A stretch of 64,000 bases of DNA from Torulaspora globosa. Lineage: Eukaryota > Ascomycota > Saccharomycetes > Saccharomycetales > Saccharomycetaceae. The translations under genes and the position numbers were made by a program. Position 1 is the stretch's first letter, and every line of letters starts with the position of its first letter. The notes beneath the pieces are model-generated. The model had not been told where the DNA came from. It searched no databases and saw only the letters and a program-made list of their open reading frames with translations. Below are positions 1 to 8,500 of the stretch, one piece after another. Where the stretch lies: positions 868,001 to 932,000 of the forward strand of contig NC_050731.1 in NCBI RefSeq assembly GCF_014133895.1, read 5' to 3'.

Positions 1-716
<716 letters not shown>

Positions 717-748
717 TCAAATCCCATATAGCCAAAATTTCACCTCGC

Positions 749-758
749 TTTATATAAA
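749..758 (-). promoter_or_regulatory. TATA element of VTC4
   Basis: A self-complementary TTTATATAAA sits about 70 bp upstream of the VTC4 start codon, the usual distance for a yeast TATA box. Confidence 0.6.
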
Positions 759-806
759 CTATGCTGCCTATACAGCTAATATGCCCTAATATTATTATAG
801 TCTTGG

Positions 807-812
807 CACGTG
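807..812. promoter_or_regulatory. Pho4-type E-box upstream of VTC4
   Basis: GGCACGTGGC contains the CACGTG core about 127 bp upstream of VTC4. Pho4 activates VTC genes in S. cerevisiae through such sites. Cbf1 binds the same core, so the assignment rests on the target gene. Confidence 0.6.
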
Positions 813-898
813 GCGTGTGTTGAAGATCTTATAGAGGAAGCTTTCAAGCAGGAAGCTAGAAATATGAAAGAGATGCTATATGGAGCCATTGGCCTGGT

Positions 899-1369
899 TC
901 ACAGATACTGGGCGGTGATGCCCAGTATCTGTTCTATTTGTTCCTGCGTGAACCGAGTGTCGCACTCTTCTACGACGGCGTACAGATGAACCATAGTAGT
1001 GGGCAGTTGGTTCACGATTTGTAGTTTTTCCGCCTTGAATAGGTCGAAATTATTCAACTGTGCAACCAGCTCGCTGAACCTCTGATCGTTCAGCGAGCTA
1101 ATGGCTGATTTTTTCTTGTCGTTGTTTCCGGAAGACTCATCATCCTCCTGTGGGACACCCTTGTCGGTAGTTAGGTAGGCGATTGTGTCTCTGGTGATCG
1201 CCTGCAGTTCTGGGTTGTTGTATGGTTTGTGAGTCTTGATCTTTTTCTTGTCCCTGCGGTCGTGTGTGGTGGAGTCTTCATCCCAATGGTGTTGTCGTTC
1301 AAGCTTCGACAAAAACTGCAATGTCTCGTAGTCGCTGAAGAATGCATCGCGCGCCTCCAGGATCTTCAT
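899..1369 (-). CDS. RPC17: RPC17, RNA polymerase III subunit C17
   Basis: A 156-residue protein (MKILEARDAFFSDYE at the start, KAEKLQIVNQLPTTMVHLY in the C-terminal half) aligns along its length with yeast Rpc17 (CRCP/Rpb4-like family). With Rpc25 it forms the Pol III stalk needed for initiation. The N-terminal two thirds carry a charged linker (about residues 35-90); the C-terminal HRDC-like fold is the conserved part. The start is the only fitting ATG. It shares orientation with VTC4. An exact PAC motif 44 bp upstream ties it to the growth-regulated Pol I/III and ribosome biogenesis set. Confidence 0.95.
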   Translation of the reverse strand: MKILEARDAFFSDYETLQFLSKLERQHHWDEDSTTHDRRDKKKIKTHKPYNNPELQAITRDTIAYLTTDKGVPQEDDESSGNNDKKKSAISSLNDQRFSELVAQLNNFDLFKAEKLQIVNQLPTTMVHLYAVVEECDTRFTQEQIEQILGITAQYL

Positions 1370-1412
1370 CGGATAACGCGGTGTCTGCAGTTAGTGGATG
1401 TCTGTGCGTAAG

Positions 1413-1422
1413 AGCTCATCGC
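1413..1422 (-). promoter_or_regulatory. PAC motif upstream of RPC17
   Basis: The complement reads GCGATGAGCT, an exact match to the PAC element bound by Dot6/Tod6 in S. cerevisiae, 44 bp upstream of the RPC17 start codon. PAC is common in promoters of Pol I and Pol III subunit genes. Confidence 0.75.
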
Positions 1423-1528
1423 ATCAGATTAAGATGGGTATTTCCTATCGAAGTTTGAAAAATAACAAAAGGTGATGTTTAAGGATTATACTCCTTCAGA
1501 AGTCGCCAATCCAACATCAAGTTTAGGA

Positions 1529-1601
1529 GCCTTGTTGGCGCAATCGGTAGCGCGTGTGACTCTTAATCACAAGGTTAGGGGTTCGAGCCCCCTACAGGGC
1601 T
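1529..1601 (+). tRNA. tK(CUU): tRNA-Lys(CUU), no intron
   Basis: A 73-nt gene folds into a complete cloverleaf. Acceptor GCCTTGT pairs with ACAGGGC (with a U-G pair) and the discriminator is T. The anticodon loop is ACTCTTAA (anticodon CTT), and the B box GGTTCGAGCC is intact. It is almost identical to the S. cerevisiae tK(CUU) genes. A run of T follows at once and serves as Pol III terminator. No intron is present. Confidence 0.97.
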
Positions 1602-1609
1602 TTTTTTTT
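1601..1609 (+). terminator. Pol III terminator of tRNA-Lys(CUU)
   Basis: Nine consecutive T residues begin at the discriminator base and end Pol III transcription of the tRNA. Confidence 0.85.
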
Positions 1610-1719
1610 GCACAAATGCTACTGAGATCTGGAAACTGGAAAACTGGAGATGATGACACTAGCAGATTTTGGTATGACTATTTCTGATATTTCATATGCT
1701 GTATAATAGATCTACTTAA

Positions 1720-3186
1720 TTAACAAACCAAGGCTAGGGCCAGTCCGGTTAATAAACCCGTCAGGCCGCAGGAGTAACTTACGAGGATACCTTCGTTACT
1801 CACCAGCACCGAAACGGCTGAAGATGATTTAGTCGACTCTTGGGCCCTGCTTGTGCTAGTTGTTAGAGAAGGTTTCTCTGTAGATGGCTGTAGCGTAGAC
1901 ACTGCCGTTGGGGAAGTGTTGACCTCAGAGCTGTGAGAGGATGCTGAGGCTTCAGAGGGTCCGCTAGAAGAGGAGACGCTGGAGGATGCGGCCGAGGATG
2001 TCTCGGGGGATGCGCTTGTAGTGGATGACGCGGCGGAGGAAGTTGTGCTCGAAGAAGTCTCAGAAGAAGCTTTTGCTGTAGATGAAATCGCCGAAGATGC
2101 GCTTGATTCGCTGAAGCCTGAGCTGGAGGAGCTCAAAGCGGAAGAACTCACGGCGGAGGAGCTCAAAGTGAAAGAGCTCACGGCGGAGGAGCTCAAAGTG
2201 GAAGAGCTCACGGCGGAGGAGCTCAAAGTGGAGGAGCTCGCAGCGGAAGAGCTTAGAATTGAAGAGCTAATAGTAGAAGAGGTAGAAGAGGTAGTGGTGC
2301 TGTTAGAAATCGCCTCGCCGTTGGACAAAGCCGCAAATTCTTGCTGTGCTACGTCATATCTGCCGTAAACGGATCCATCTTTAGCCTTGATGGATTCCCA
2401 GGACCCAGATTGATCACCGTAACTGTACTCGGAGCCACTGGAATAGTCCGTGACCACAATCTTCTTGATATACATTGAAAATGGAGCCTTTGAATAATCG
2501 ACAAGACCGCCAGCCCATTCAATGGTACCCGGTTCATTGCTTGGGTCGCCGCCGGCCCAGATTCCCATCTTCAAAAACATAGGCGATTGTGGATAACCCT
2601 CGGAAGTAGTATTCTCCAGAGTCCTAACTGGTTGACCATCCAAGTACCACACAGTCTTGTCCATAGCCCAATCGATCGTATAGTTGTGAAACTCCGCCTG
2701 CGGTTGACTCACACCATGGAAGGCACCGCGATCATATGTAGCAACGTTACCCTTCGAGAAATAGTTGGACTGAAACTGAGTGTCATCAGAGCCTACCCAC
2801 TCCAAATCAATCTCGTCCAAATCGTCACTCTGCAGAAAAAATGAGGAGACAATTCCCGTGCCAGGTCCGGCCTTCAAGACTGCCTCCACTTTACCATACA
2901 TCAGATAAAACTTGGATTTCAAACCAGGGTTATCGTATCTTTTTGCCAACGTCATCTGAAGACCATCGCTCCCGTAGTTGATCTCGCCGCTGTCATTATC
3001 TTTCTCGAACCAATCGGACTCAGAACTGAAATCTTCCGCAAAACTCGTCGCCAAAGCTTTGTCTGGAGAACAATTGGTCGATTTCAAAGGATTGCAATCG
3101 CCTGCGACAGTAGAACTCTGACCATTTACCACACGACTCCAAAAAGAAGCAATAGCAATGGCAGATACTAAACCTGCTTTGACCAT
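1720..3186 (-). CDS. CRH1: CRH1-like chitin transglycosylase, GPI-anchored cell-wall protein (GH16)
   Basis: A 488-residue protein with a signal peptide at residues 1 to about 22. A GH16 catalytic domain follows, with motif DEIDLEWVG at 124-132 (nucleophile Glu125, acid/base Glu129). Then comes a Ser/Thr-rich stalk from about 290 to 455 and a hydrophobic GPI-attachment tail ending ...GLLTGLALALVC. Crh enzymes link chitin to beta-1,6 and beta-1,3-glucan at the cell surface. There is no N-terminal chitin-binding module, so it resembles Crh1 (YGR189C) rather than Utr2. The frame extends three codons further to a TTG; I start at the ATG, which leaves a clean signal peptide. The stalk is encoded partly by a 30-bp tandem repeat. 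It is flanked by tRNA genes rather than by its S. cerevisiae neighbours. Confidence 0.9.
   Translation of the reverse strand: MVKAGLVSAIAIASFWSRVVNGQSSTVAGDCNPLKSTNCSPDKALATSFAEDFSSESDWFEKDNDSGEINYGSDGLQMTLAKRYDNPGLKSKFYLMYGKVEAVLKAGPGTGIVSSFFLQSDDLDEIDLEWVGSDDTQFQSNYFSKGNVATYDRGAFHGVSQPQAEFHNYTIDWAMDKTVWYLDGQPVRTLENTTSEGYPQSPMFLKMGIWAGGDPSNEPGTIEWAGGLVDYSKAPFSMYIKKIVVTDYSSGSEYSYGDQSGSWESIKAKDGSVYGRYDVAQQEFAALSNGEAISNSTTTSSTSSTISSSILSSSAASSSTLSSSAVSSSTLSSSAVSSFTLSSSAVSSSALSSSSSGFSESSASSAISSTAKASSETSSSTTSSAASSTTSASPETSSAASSSVSSSSGPSEASASSHSSEVNTSPTAVSTLQPSTEKPSLTTSTSRAQESTKSSSAVSVLVSNEGILVSYSCGLTGLLTGLALALVC
2129..2248. repeat. 30-bp tandem repeat, four copies, in the Ser-rich stalk of CRH1
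   Basis: Four back-to-back 30-bp units begin GAGCTCAAAG. They start at 2129, 2159, 2189 and 2219 and differ at a few positions; the last is most diverged. In the coding strand each encodes a 10-residue Ser/Thr/Ala/Leu unit of the stalk. In-frame units can expand or contract without breaking the gene. Confidence 0.9.
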
Positions 3187-3252
3187 TTTTTCCAAAATGC
3201 TGGTTAGATTTCATCATTCATCCGATACTGAATAACTTCAAATTACCATCTC

Positions 3253-3260
3253 TTTATATA
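3253..3260 (-). promoter_or_regulatory. TATA box of CRH1
   Basis: The complement reads TATATAAA about 67 bp upstream of the CRH1 ATG. Confidence 0.6.
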
Positions 3261-3481
3261 GGTATTGTCTTGACGCAGCAGATCGAAGGCTAATTTCCCT
3301 AATGGGAAAACTAACTCGCTCTGTCATTTCATTTTTAGCTTCGTGAAGGTGCAGCATTGTTTCAGCATTTTGGTGAATCTTGGTCCCTTCGAGCTCTCTG
3401 CTTGACTTTGATCAATTATGAGACGTTGCTAACCGTTGCTAAGTCGGTTCACTACTAATTTTAGGTTGAAAAATGCAGAGA

Positions 3482-3488
3482 CGCGAAA
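3482..3488 (+). promoter_or_regulatory. SCB-like CGCGAAA upstream of CRH1
   Basis: ACGCGAAAAG matches the Swi4/Swi6 SCB core CRCGAAA about 300 bp upstream of CRH1. Cell-wall genes are typical SBF targets. A single copy is weak evidence. The rest of 3187-3576 holds the CRH1 TATA box and no other gene. Confidence 0.35.
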
Positions 3489-3561
3489 AGCGATGTGAAG
3501 AACGCCAATTTTCCCGTCTGCTGGTCTTTTTACCAAAAACGGAAAAGGCTGGCAAATAGCG

Positions 3562-3569
3562 AAAAAAAA
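3562..3569 (-). terminator. Pol III terminator of tRNA-Trp
   Basis: Eight T residues on the transcribed strand, a few bases beyond the 3' end of the tRNA-Trp gene. Confidence 0.8.
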
Positions 3570-3576
3570 TTAAGAT

Positions 3577-3677
3577 TGAAACGGACAGGAATTGAACCTG
3601 CAACCCTTCGATTGCAATTCCGTGGAAATTCCAGGATTTAACTGGAGTCGAAAGCTCTACCATTGAGCCACCGCTTC
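3577..3677 (-). tRNA. tW(CCA): tRNA-Trp(CCA) with a 29-nt intron
   Basis: The complement begins GAAGCGGTGGCTCAATGGTA and ends CCTGTCCGTTTCA. Exon 1 is 3642-3677, the intron 3613-3641 and exon 2 3577-3612, giving a 72-nt mature tRNA. The anticodon stem is TTCGA/TCGAA and the anticodon CCA. Position 37 is G. The intron contains TGGA, which can pair with the anticodon region as in other yeast tRNA-Trp precursors. Confidence 0.95.
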
Positions 3678-3924
3678 TATCTTTTGTATATCTTATTTTA
3701 TCTGATTGAAGTATCAGTTGAATCGATAAACCAACAACAGCGAATGAATAATCAAGATGACGTCCGATGATCATACAATCCATTAACGAAGAATCAAGGT
3801 CCAATAACATTGGTCCGATAAGGGAACTGACATCAGATTGGTCAATGGTGATCTAACAACTATGAAACGATTATGTGCAACAGAATCCAACGTTGGAATT
3901 GAAACGTATAAATAGGAGGCCAGT

Positions 3925-4182
3925 TTAGTAGAAGTAAGCAATAATAACTGGCTTGTTTATCCATTGTTCATCCGTAATACCCAGTTTCTTGCTAGCATCT
4001 CTGTAGATCTTCGCAAGATGTTGAACAGACTCAATGGTGATAGTTGGAGCGGCAATGGTATCGTTGGCTTTACCGATTATTTCTCGTATTCTATCGACCA
4101 CATCTGATGGCGGACCACGAATTCTTAGCTCATCTGCCAGTGTGAAAAGCATATGCACAAGAAATCTGCAATCATCCATCAT
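3925..4182 (-). other. Unrecognised small ORF (85 aa), possibly 3' part of a decayed gene
   Basis: The frame reads MMDDCRFLVHMLFTLADE to ...INKPVIIAYFY. It is open upstream to a TAG seven codons plus before the first Met (REGCTFLD precedes it). The composition looks protein-like: alternating hydrophobic and charged residues, a helix-rich middle with TIESVQHLAKIYRDASKKLG, no low complexity. I do not recognise the family and no membrane segment is clear. It lies just downstream, in a different frame, of another small ORF on the same strand (4226-4417), separated by several stops. The two could be halves of a frameshifted gene or unrelated. No GTATGT or TACTAAC splice signals join them. Confidence 0.3.
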
Positions 4183-4225
4183 GTCCAGGAAGGTGCAGCC
4201 TTCACGCTAATATAAACGACGATTA

Positions 4226-4417
4226 TCAAACAGAATAAGGCTCTTCGGGAGTTTCGTGTTTGATACCCCGGGCCTTTTTATCAACTTCAAGGACATCCAA
4301 ACGCTGAACCGGAGCAGGCTGTCTTCTTGCTATTTCTTTCTCATGACGGGCTCTGTCACTAGGACCATCAAGGCCATATTCCTCTGAAGCGATAATTGAA
4401 TAATGCTCTCTCCGCAT
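4226..4417 (-). other. Unrecognised small ORF (63 aa), possibly 5' part of a decayed gene
   Basis: The frame starts MRREHYSIIASEEYGLDGP and ends HETPEEPYSV. It is hydrophilic and charged, without signal peptide or membrane segment. A TATAAA on the same strand lies some 25 bp upstream (about 4441-4446), which would be very close for a yeast TATA box. I do not recognise the protein. Position between tRNA-Trp and tRNA-Lys, in a stretch with no S. cerevisiae counterpart, suggests a lineage-specific gene or a relic. Confidence 0.3.
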
Positions 4418-4936
4418 TAAAACCGATATTTGTGTTCCTCATTTATACCGCTGGGCGAGTACGGTCGCGAGACCAGTGTCAAGCAACCCATATAGCAGCC
4501 GAGCCATCTCTCTTTCAATCTATTAAGCCTAAATCAAATGATACAACAATTCCAGACAATTTAAATTACCTTTATCACTAAGAACCTTCCTCTTTCTGTT
4601 CCTTGCTACTCTACCCACCTATTGATCCCTGAGTCATACTATTAGCTCAGCTGGCTGGTATATCCAAGACATACTATTATATGATAATTTGGTTCTTCTG
4701 GCCTGCTTATTCGCGGGCTGATACTTGTTGCGTATCCTTCGTTTGCTGAGAGACAAGACCAGAATGCAACTGCGGATTGCGAAGCAATGTGCATCCTCGC
4801 CCCTGAGTAAGGGCTAAGACGATTGTAAAGTTATGGTGACTATTGGTTGTTTCGAGCGATGACGTACAAACAAGGTCCTTCCGGACTGCTGTTGGTGGAC
4901 TGATAAGTGTGGTAACATCTATAGTTACTACTGCAT
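4418..4936. other. Intergenic stretch before tRNA-Lys(UUU), no gene seen
   Basis: About 520 bp with only short ORFs that overlap the tRNA or lack protein-like composition. I looked for LTR ends of the TGTTG...CAACA type, which are common beside yeast tRNA genes, and saw no convincing pair. Confidence 0.5.
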
Positions 4937-4945
4937 AAAAAAAAA
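4937..4945 (-). terminator. Pol III terminator of tRNA-Lys(UUU)
   Basis: A run of T on the transcribed strand eight bases past the 3' end of the tRNA gene. Confidence 0.8.
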
Positions 4946-4953
4946 CAGAAGAA

Positions 4954-5049
4954 CTCCTCATAGGGGGCTCGAACCCCTGACATTTCGGTTATCCTTGGTT
5001 TAAGCTATTGCTTAAAAGCCGAACGCTCTACCAACTGAGCTAACAAGGA
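4954..5049 (-). tRNA. tK(UUU): tRNA-Lys(UUU) with a 23-nt intron
   Basis: The complement begins TCCTTGTTAGCTCAGTTGGT and ends CCCCTATGAGGAG. Exon 1 is 5012-5049, the intron about 4989-5011 and exon 2 4954-4988, giving 73 nt mature. The anticodon loop is CTTTTAA (anticodon TTT) on a TTCGG/CCGAA stem. The intron contains GCTTAAA, able to pair with the anticodon loop. It matches S. cerevisiae tK(UUU) genes. Confidence 0.95.
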
Positions 5050-5594
5050 TGAGTTCTCAATTTTTTTCGGAAACATTGAAATCTAAATCAGCCTGGATAA
5101 ATATGCCAGCATCAACTGAGATACAACTTAACCAGGCAATTATTAGTGACATGCCAAAGAAGCGGTCGTGCGAGATCGCGAAATAAAGTCTGCAACAAAG
5201 CAATCTTGCTCAGGCGACCGTAATGTCTCAAACCTCTGTTTAAATCTTGCCCCTATTATAGACCTTGGCATGTATGAAGTTCAATACTCAAATGTCTGGC
5301 TGGCGCGCTAAACGTAAAGTCTCTAAATAGCGCCTTATATAGCAGAAATAACACATCAATCAGATATTAAAACCGATGCTGGATCAAACAATAATGGCAT
5401 GCTGCTATTATGAATGATTCATAGAGATTCTCATCCTTAGATAGTTTGGTGAGTCCCTCACGTGCCAGCTATTCTATTCCTTATCAGATCAGTGAGCCTA
5501 ACATAAGACAGGGCTTTGTACTTAAATGAGCAAACCAGCCATAGGCTATGGTTAGAATCTCAGCATCATCAGCATCTCATCCGTCACTGTATGA
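5050..5594. other. Intergenic stretch upstream of the TSC2-like gene
   Basis: 545 bp without a supported gene. It must hold the promoter of the downstream gene. TTATATAGCA near 5335 is the only TATA-like element noticed, and it is about 260 bp from the start codon. Confidence 0.5.
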
Positions 5595-8500
5595 ATGCCA
5601 GGTATCTGTTACGCCTCCAAGGGGGATCCAAAAGGCATTACGCTCCTCAGCACCATACTAAAAAGCTTGAAGACTTCATCCAACGAGGAAACGTCCGCGA
5701 AATCTTCTTTAAAAGCACTGGATTCATCAAGTGTCGAGGAATCACATCTTTTACAATTGCACAAAAGACTTGGGGATAAGAGCCTTGATTATGATCAAAG
5801 AGCTCAAACAGCTGTTGAAGTGCGACAGGTGCTAAAAAAATTCGAAAAGAACTGCATACCTGCTCTGTGGTACTCGGCCCATGATTTAATAAGACCAGAA
5901 GTCCCATTGGGCGCCAGGAAGTGCGCATTCGAGTTACTGGCTGAATGTATCAATGATTGCCAAGACCCAGCAGTTAGAGAAATGTTCTTTCGCATTGCAA
6001 TGACCATTCTGGCAAGGCCATCTGAGGACGAGAGCGAATTTTTAGGTCCGCACATTGCACTCATTCTTTCATGTTTAAGAAGCCTACTAAATGGTATGTT
6101 GCCGCTGAAGAAGGATGATGCTGCATTTTTGAGAGACTTAATTGAAGATATCATCGATGTATCAAGGCGAAAAGCAAGTTGCCCGGACGCTAATGTGGTC
6201 CAGGAGCTCCTTTTACTTACTCCCATCCTGAAGGATCCAATCCGGCATGATAGCTTAGTGAAACTGCTTGATCTTCTATCCTCAGCGTTGAAGCCGCCTT
6301 CGTCATCAGACATCGGACTGTCATCTAGTGCCGTAGATTTTATTTTGTATCTCACCCAGGAATATGGGCAGCTTCTGAGATCAGATGTGCTGCGCAGGTT
6401 TACAGTCATTTTAAGCCGAATAGCGGATGAGCCAGGTACCGAAAGAAACATGGAAAAACTCGAATATGCGTTGCATAAAATTGTCCAGGCTCCCTGTAAC
6501 TCAGTATTTCTGGAGGAGCTGTTTGCGGTAGACAATACGGACTGCTGTGAGCTTATGAACCTCTACCCACTCATCTTCGTGGACAATTTATGCCGTTGCA
6601 GTAAAAACACAGAAGATCCCCCCAGTGAGAAACAGATAAACTATATGCTGGATGCTCTGCATCAATTGAAAAAAGACAAGGAGATATTGAAGGTAATGAC
6701 CCGCTTACTGCGATGTTGTGAACGAACAGGATTCGCTAGCTCCATTCTGAGGCAAGGACATATTTGGCCTATGGTAAAGTCGATTTTGACCAGAGGTCGC
6801 GAAGACGAGATTGTTAGAAAATTCGTCGAAAGCGTTCTTGATATCGCTACTCGTACAAATCTGTCGCTGTTCTCAACGTCGCTGGATGATTTGATCCAGT
6901 CTGTCTGCGCCCTGCAAATCTCGGACTTTGACAGTCGCATAATAAAGTTGGTCAAAGTACGACGAGCAGATGTTGGAATGTTCAAAACTCTGGATGACGT
7001 CGCCAAGCGAACTCTTTCGCCTAATTCCTCGACTATTTCCCGCCTGGAGCTGTATAAACTTTTAATTGGATTAGTGAAGGATGCTGCTTTCAGACCGCTG
7101 ACAAATACAGCAAACCAGTTTGCGATAGCTTTGAGAACTTACAATGGAAGCACGAATCATGAAATGGAAGGTGAAGAGCTGTTACTATTCGAGAACTTTC
7201 TATATGAGTACCTGCAAGTCCTTCACGTCAAAGATTTTCGCTTTTTGATCACTGAGCATATTATACCGGATGTACAAGCTATACTGGCGCAAGCAAAGCG
7301 CAGAAAGAGTATCGTGAATACCTTGGGCAGCTTTGGAAAGTCCAGACGAGCTAATGAACAAAACCTTCAAAGAGCCGATTTTTTGGTGAGATCCTGTGTG
7401 AAAACCTTCATATGGAGTGCAACTGATAGTACTGGTTTTAAATGCATTCTTTTATTCAATGTTCTATGCTCGATATACAGTACTGCCGAGAAATTCTCAC
7501 ATAGCCCCGCCTCACTTGCAGTCGCGAGGGCGATGATAAGAATCAGAAGAAGCACAGAGGGTCATTTCTACTTTACGATTCCAATAGATGCTGTAGGGAT
7601 AAGCGCGGCATTTCGCAGACTGAAGGAACAAAACACTTATCAAGGAGACCCTCATAAATGGACTTTCCCTGAATCTGTAGAATACATGGACGAATCTTTG
7701 CTCGGAAAACCAAACGAGAACGTTGGATTCACAAGTCATGACAAAGAACAAGGAACGAACATAAATATCGGCACATGGCTTTCTTTAGCAATTGGTTCTA
7801 TCAAGGCTCCCACAGACTGGGAGATTCATTCATACCTTTTGGCCCATCTCTGCTCGCAACTTTCAGAAATTCCTTTATTGTTCGGTCATTTCAACCTTAT
7901 CGAAGACTTCAAGATTGTTATATGTGATCATTTGACTCGCGCGACGCCATTGCAAATCGATTTAAGCGAAGGAGTATCTCACTCTGATCTTCATTCGGCT
8001 TACGTCAGAAATCTATCATCTGTGCTAGCCTATCATCCGTTTCAACAGAAGAAATTCGCTGATGAGCTAGTAAGCGCCTTAGTGGTAGGACTCAAATCCT
8101 GGGAGAAGACTTTCATCCCAATTCTGCACATTTTGAGTGTCAGCTGTTTCGAGGTTCCGCTATCAGTCCAAAAATGTTTGACTCATTTATTACCGCAGAT
8201 ACAAATGAGAATAACCAACCCATACGCAATGCCTTCTGTTCTGGAATTTCTCTTAGCTCTTGGAAATTCTCCTGGGGTCATTTCTAATCTTACAATTGAT
8301 GAAGTTAAGAGAGTTTTTGGCATCGCGTTTAGGCTTATAGAAAACTCGGTGGATTTAAGAATACGATCAAAACTGGAATCATTAAAAAATGATTCTCCAG
8401 AGTTGAGTCTTTCACAACCTCACAATCAGGAGTATGATATTGAAGTTTCACCATCCACCGAGAACTTTTCCATCAAAGAGTCCATGGTGCTGTTTCTGCA

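Noticed and set aside
3678..3924. Possible solo LTR next to tRNA-Trp
   Set aside because: AACGTTGGAATT and CCAACAACAG hint at LTR ends, but no matching TG...CA pair with a target-site duplication could be traced.
4707..4961. 84-codon minus-strand ORF overlapping tRNA-Lys(UUU)
   Set aside because: It runs into the tRNA gene and has no protein-like features.
5052..5170. Centromere-like TTTCCGAAA (CDEIII core) near tRNA-Lys(UUU)
   Set aside because: The complement reads TGTTTCCGAAAAAAA, but the spacing before the core is off by one. The adjacent 80-90 bp are not strongly AT-rich and no RTCACRTG CDEI was found at the right distance.
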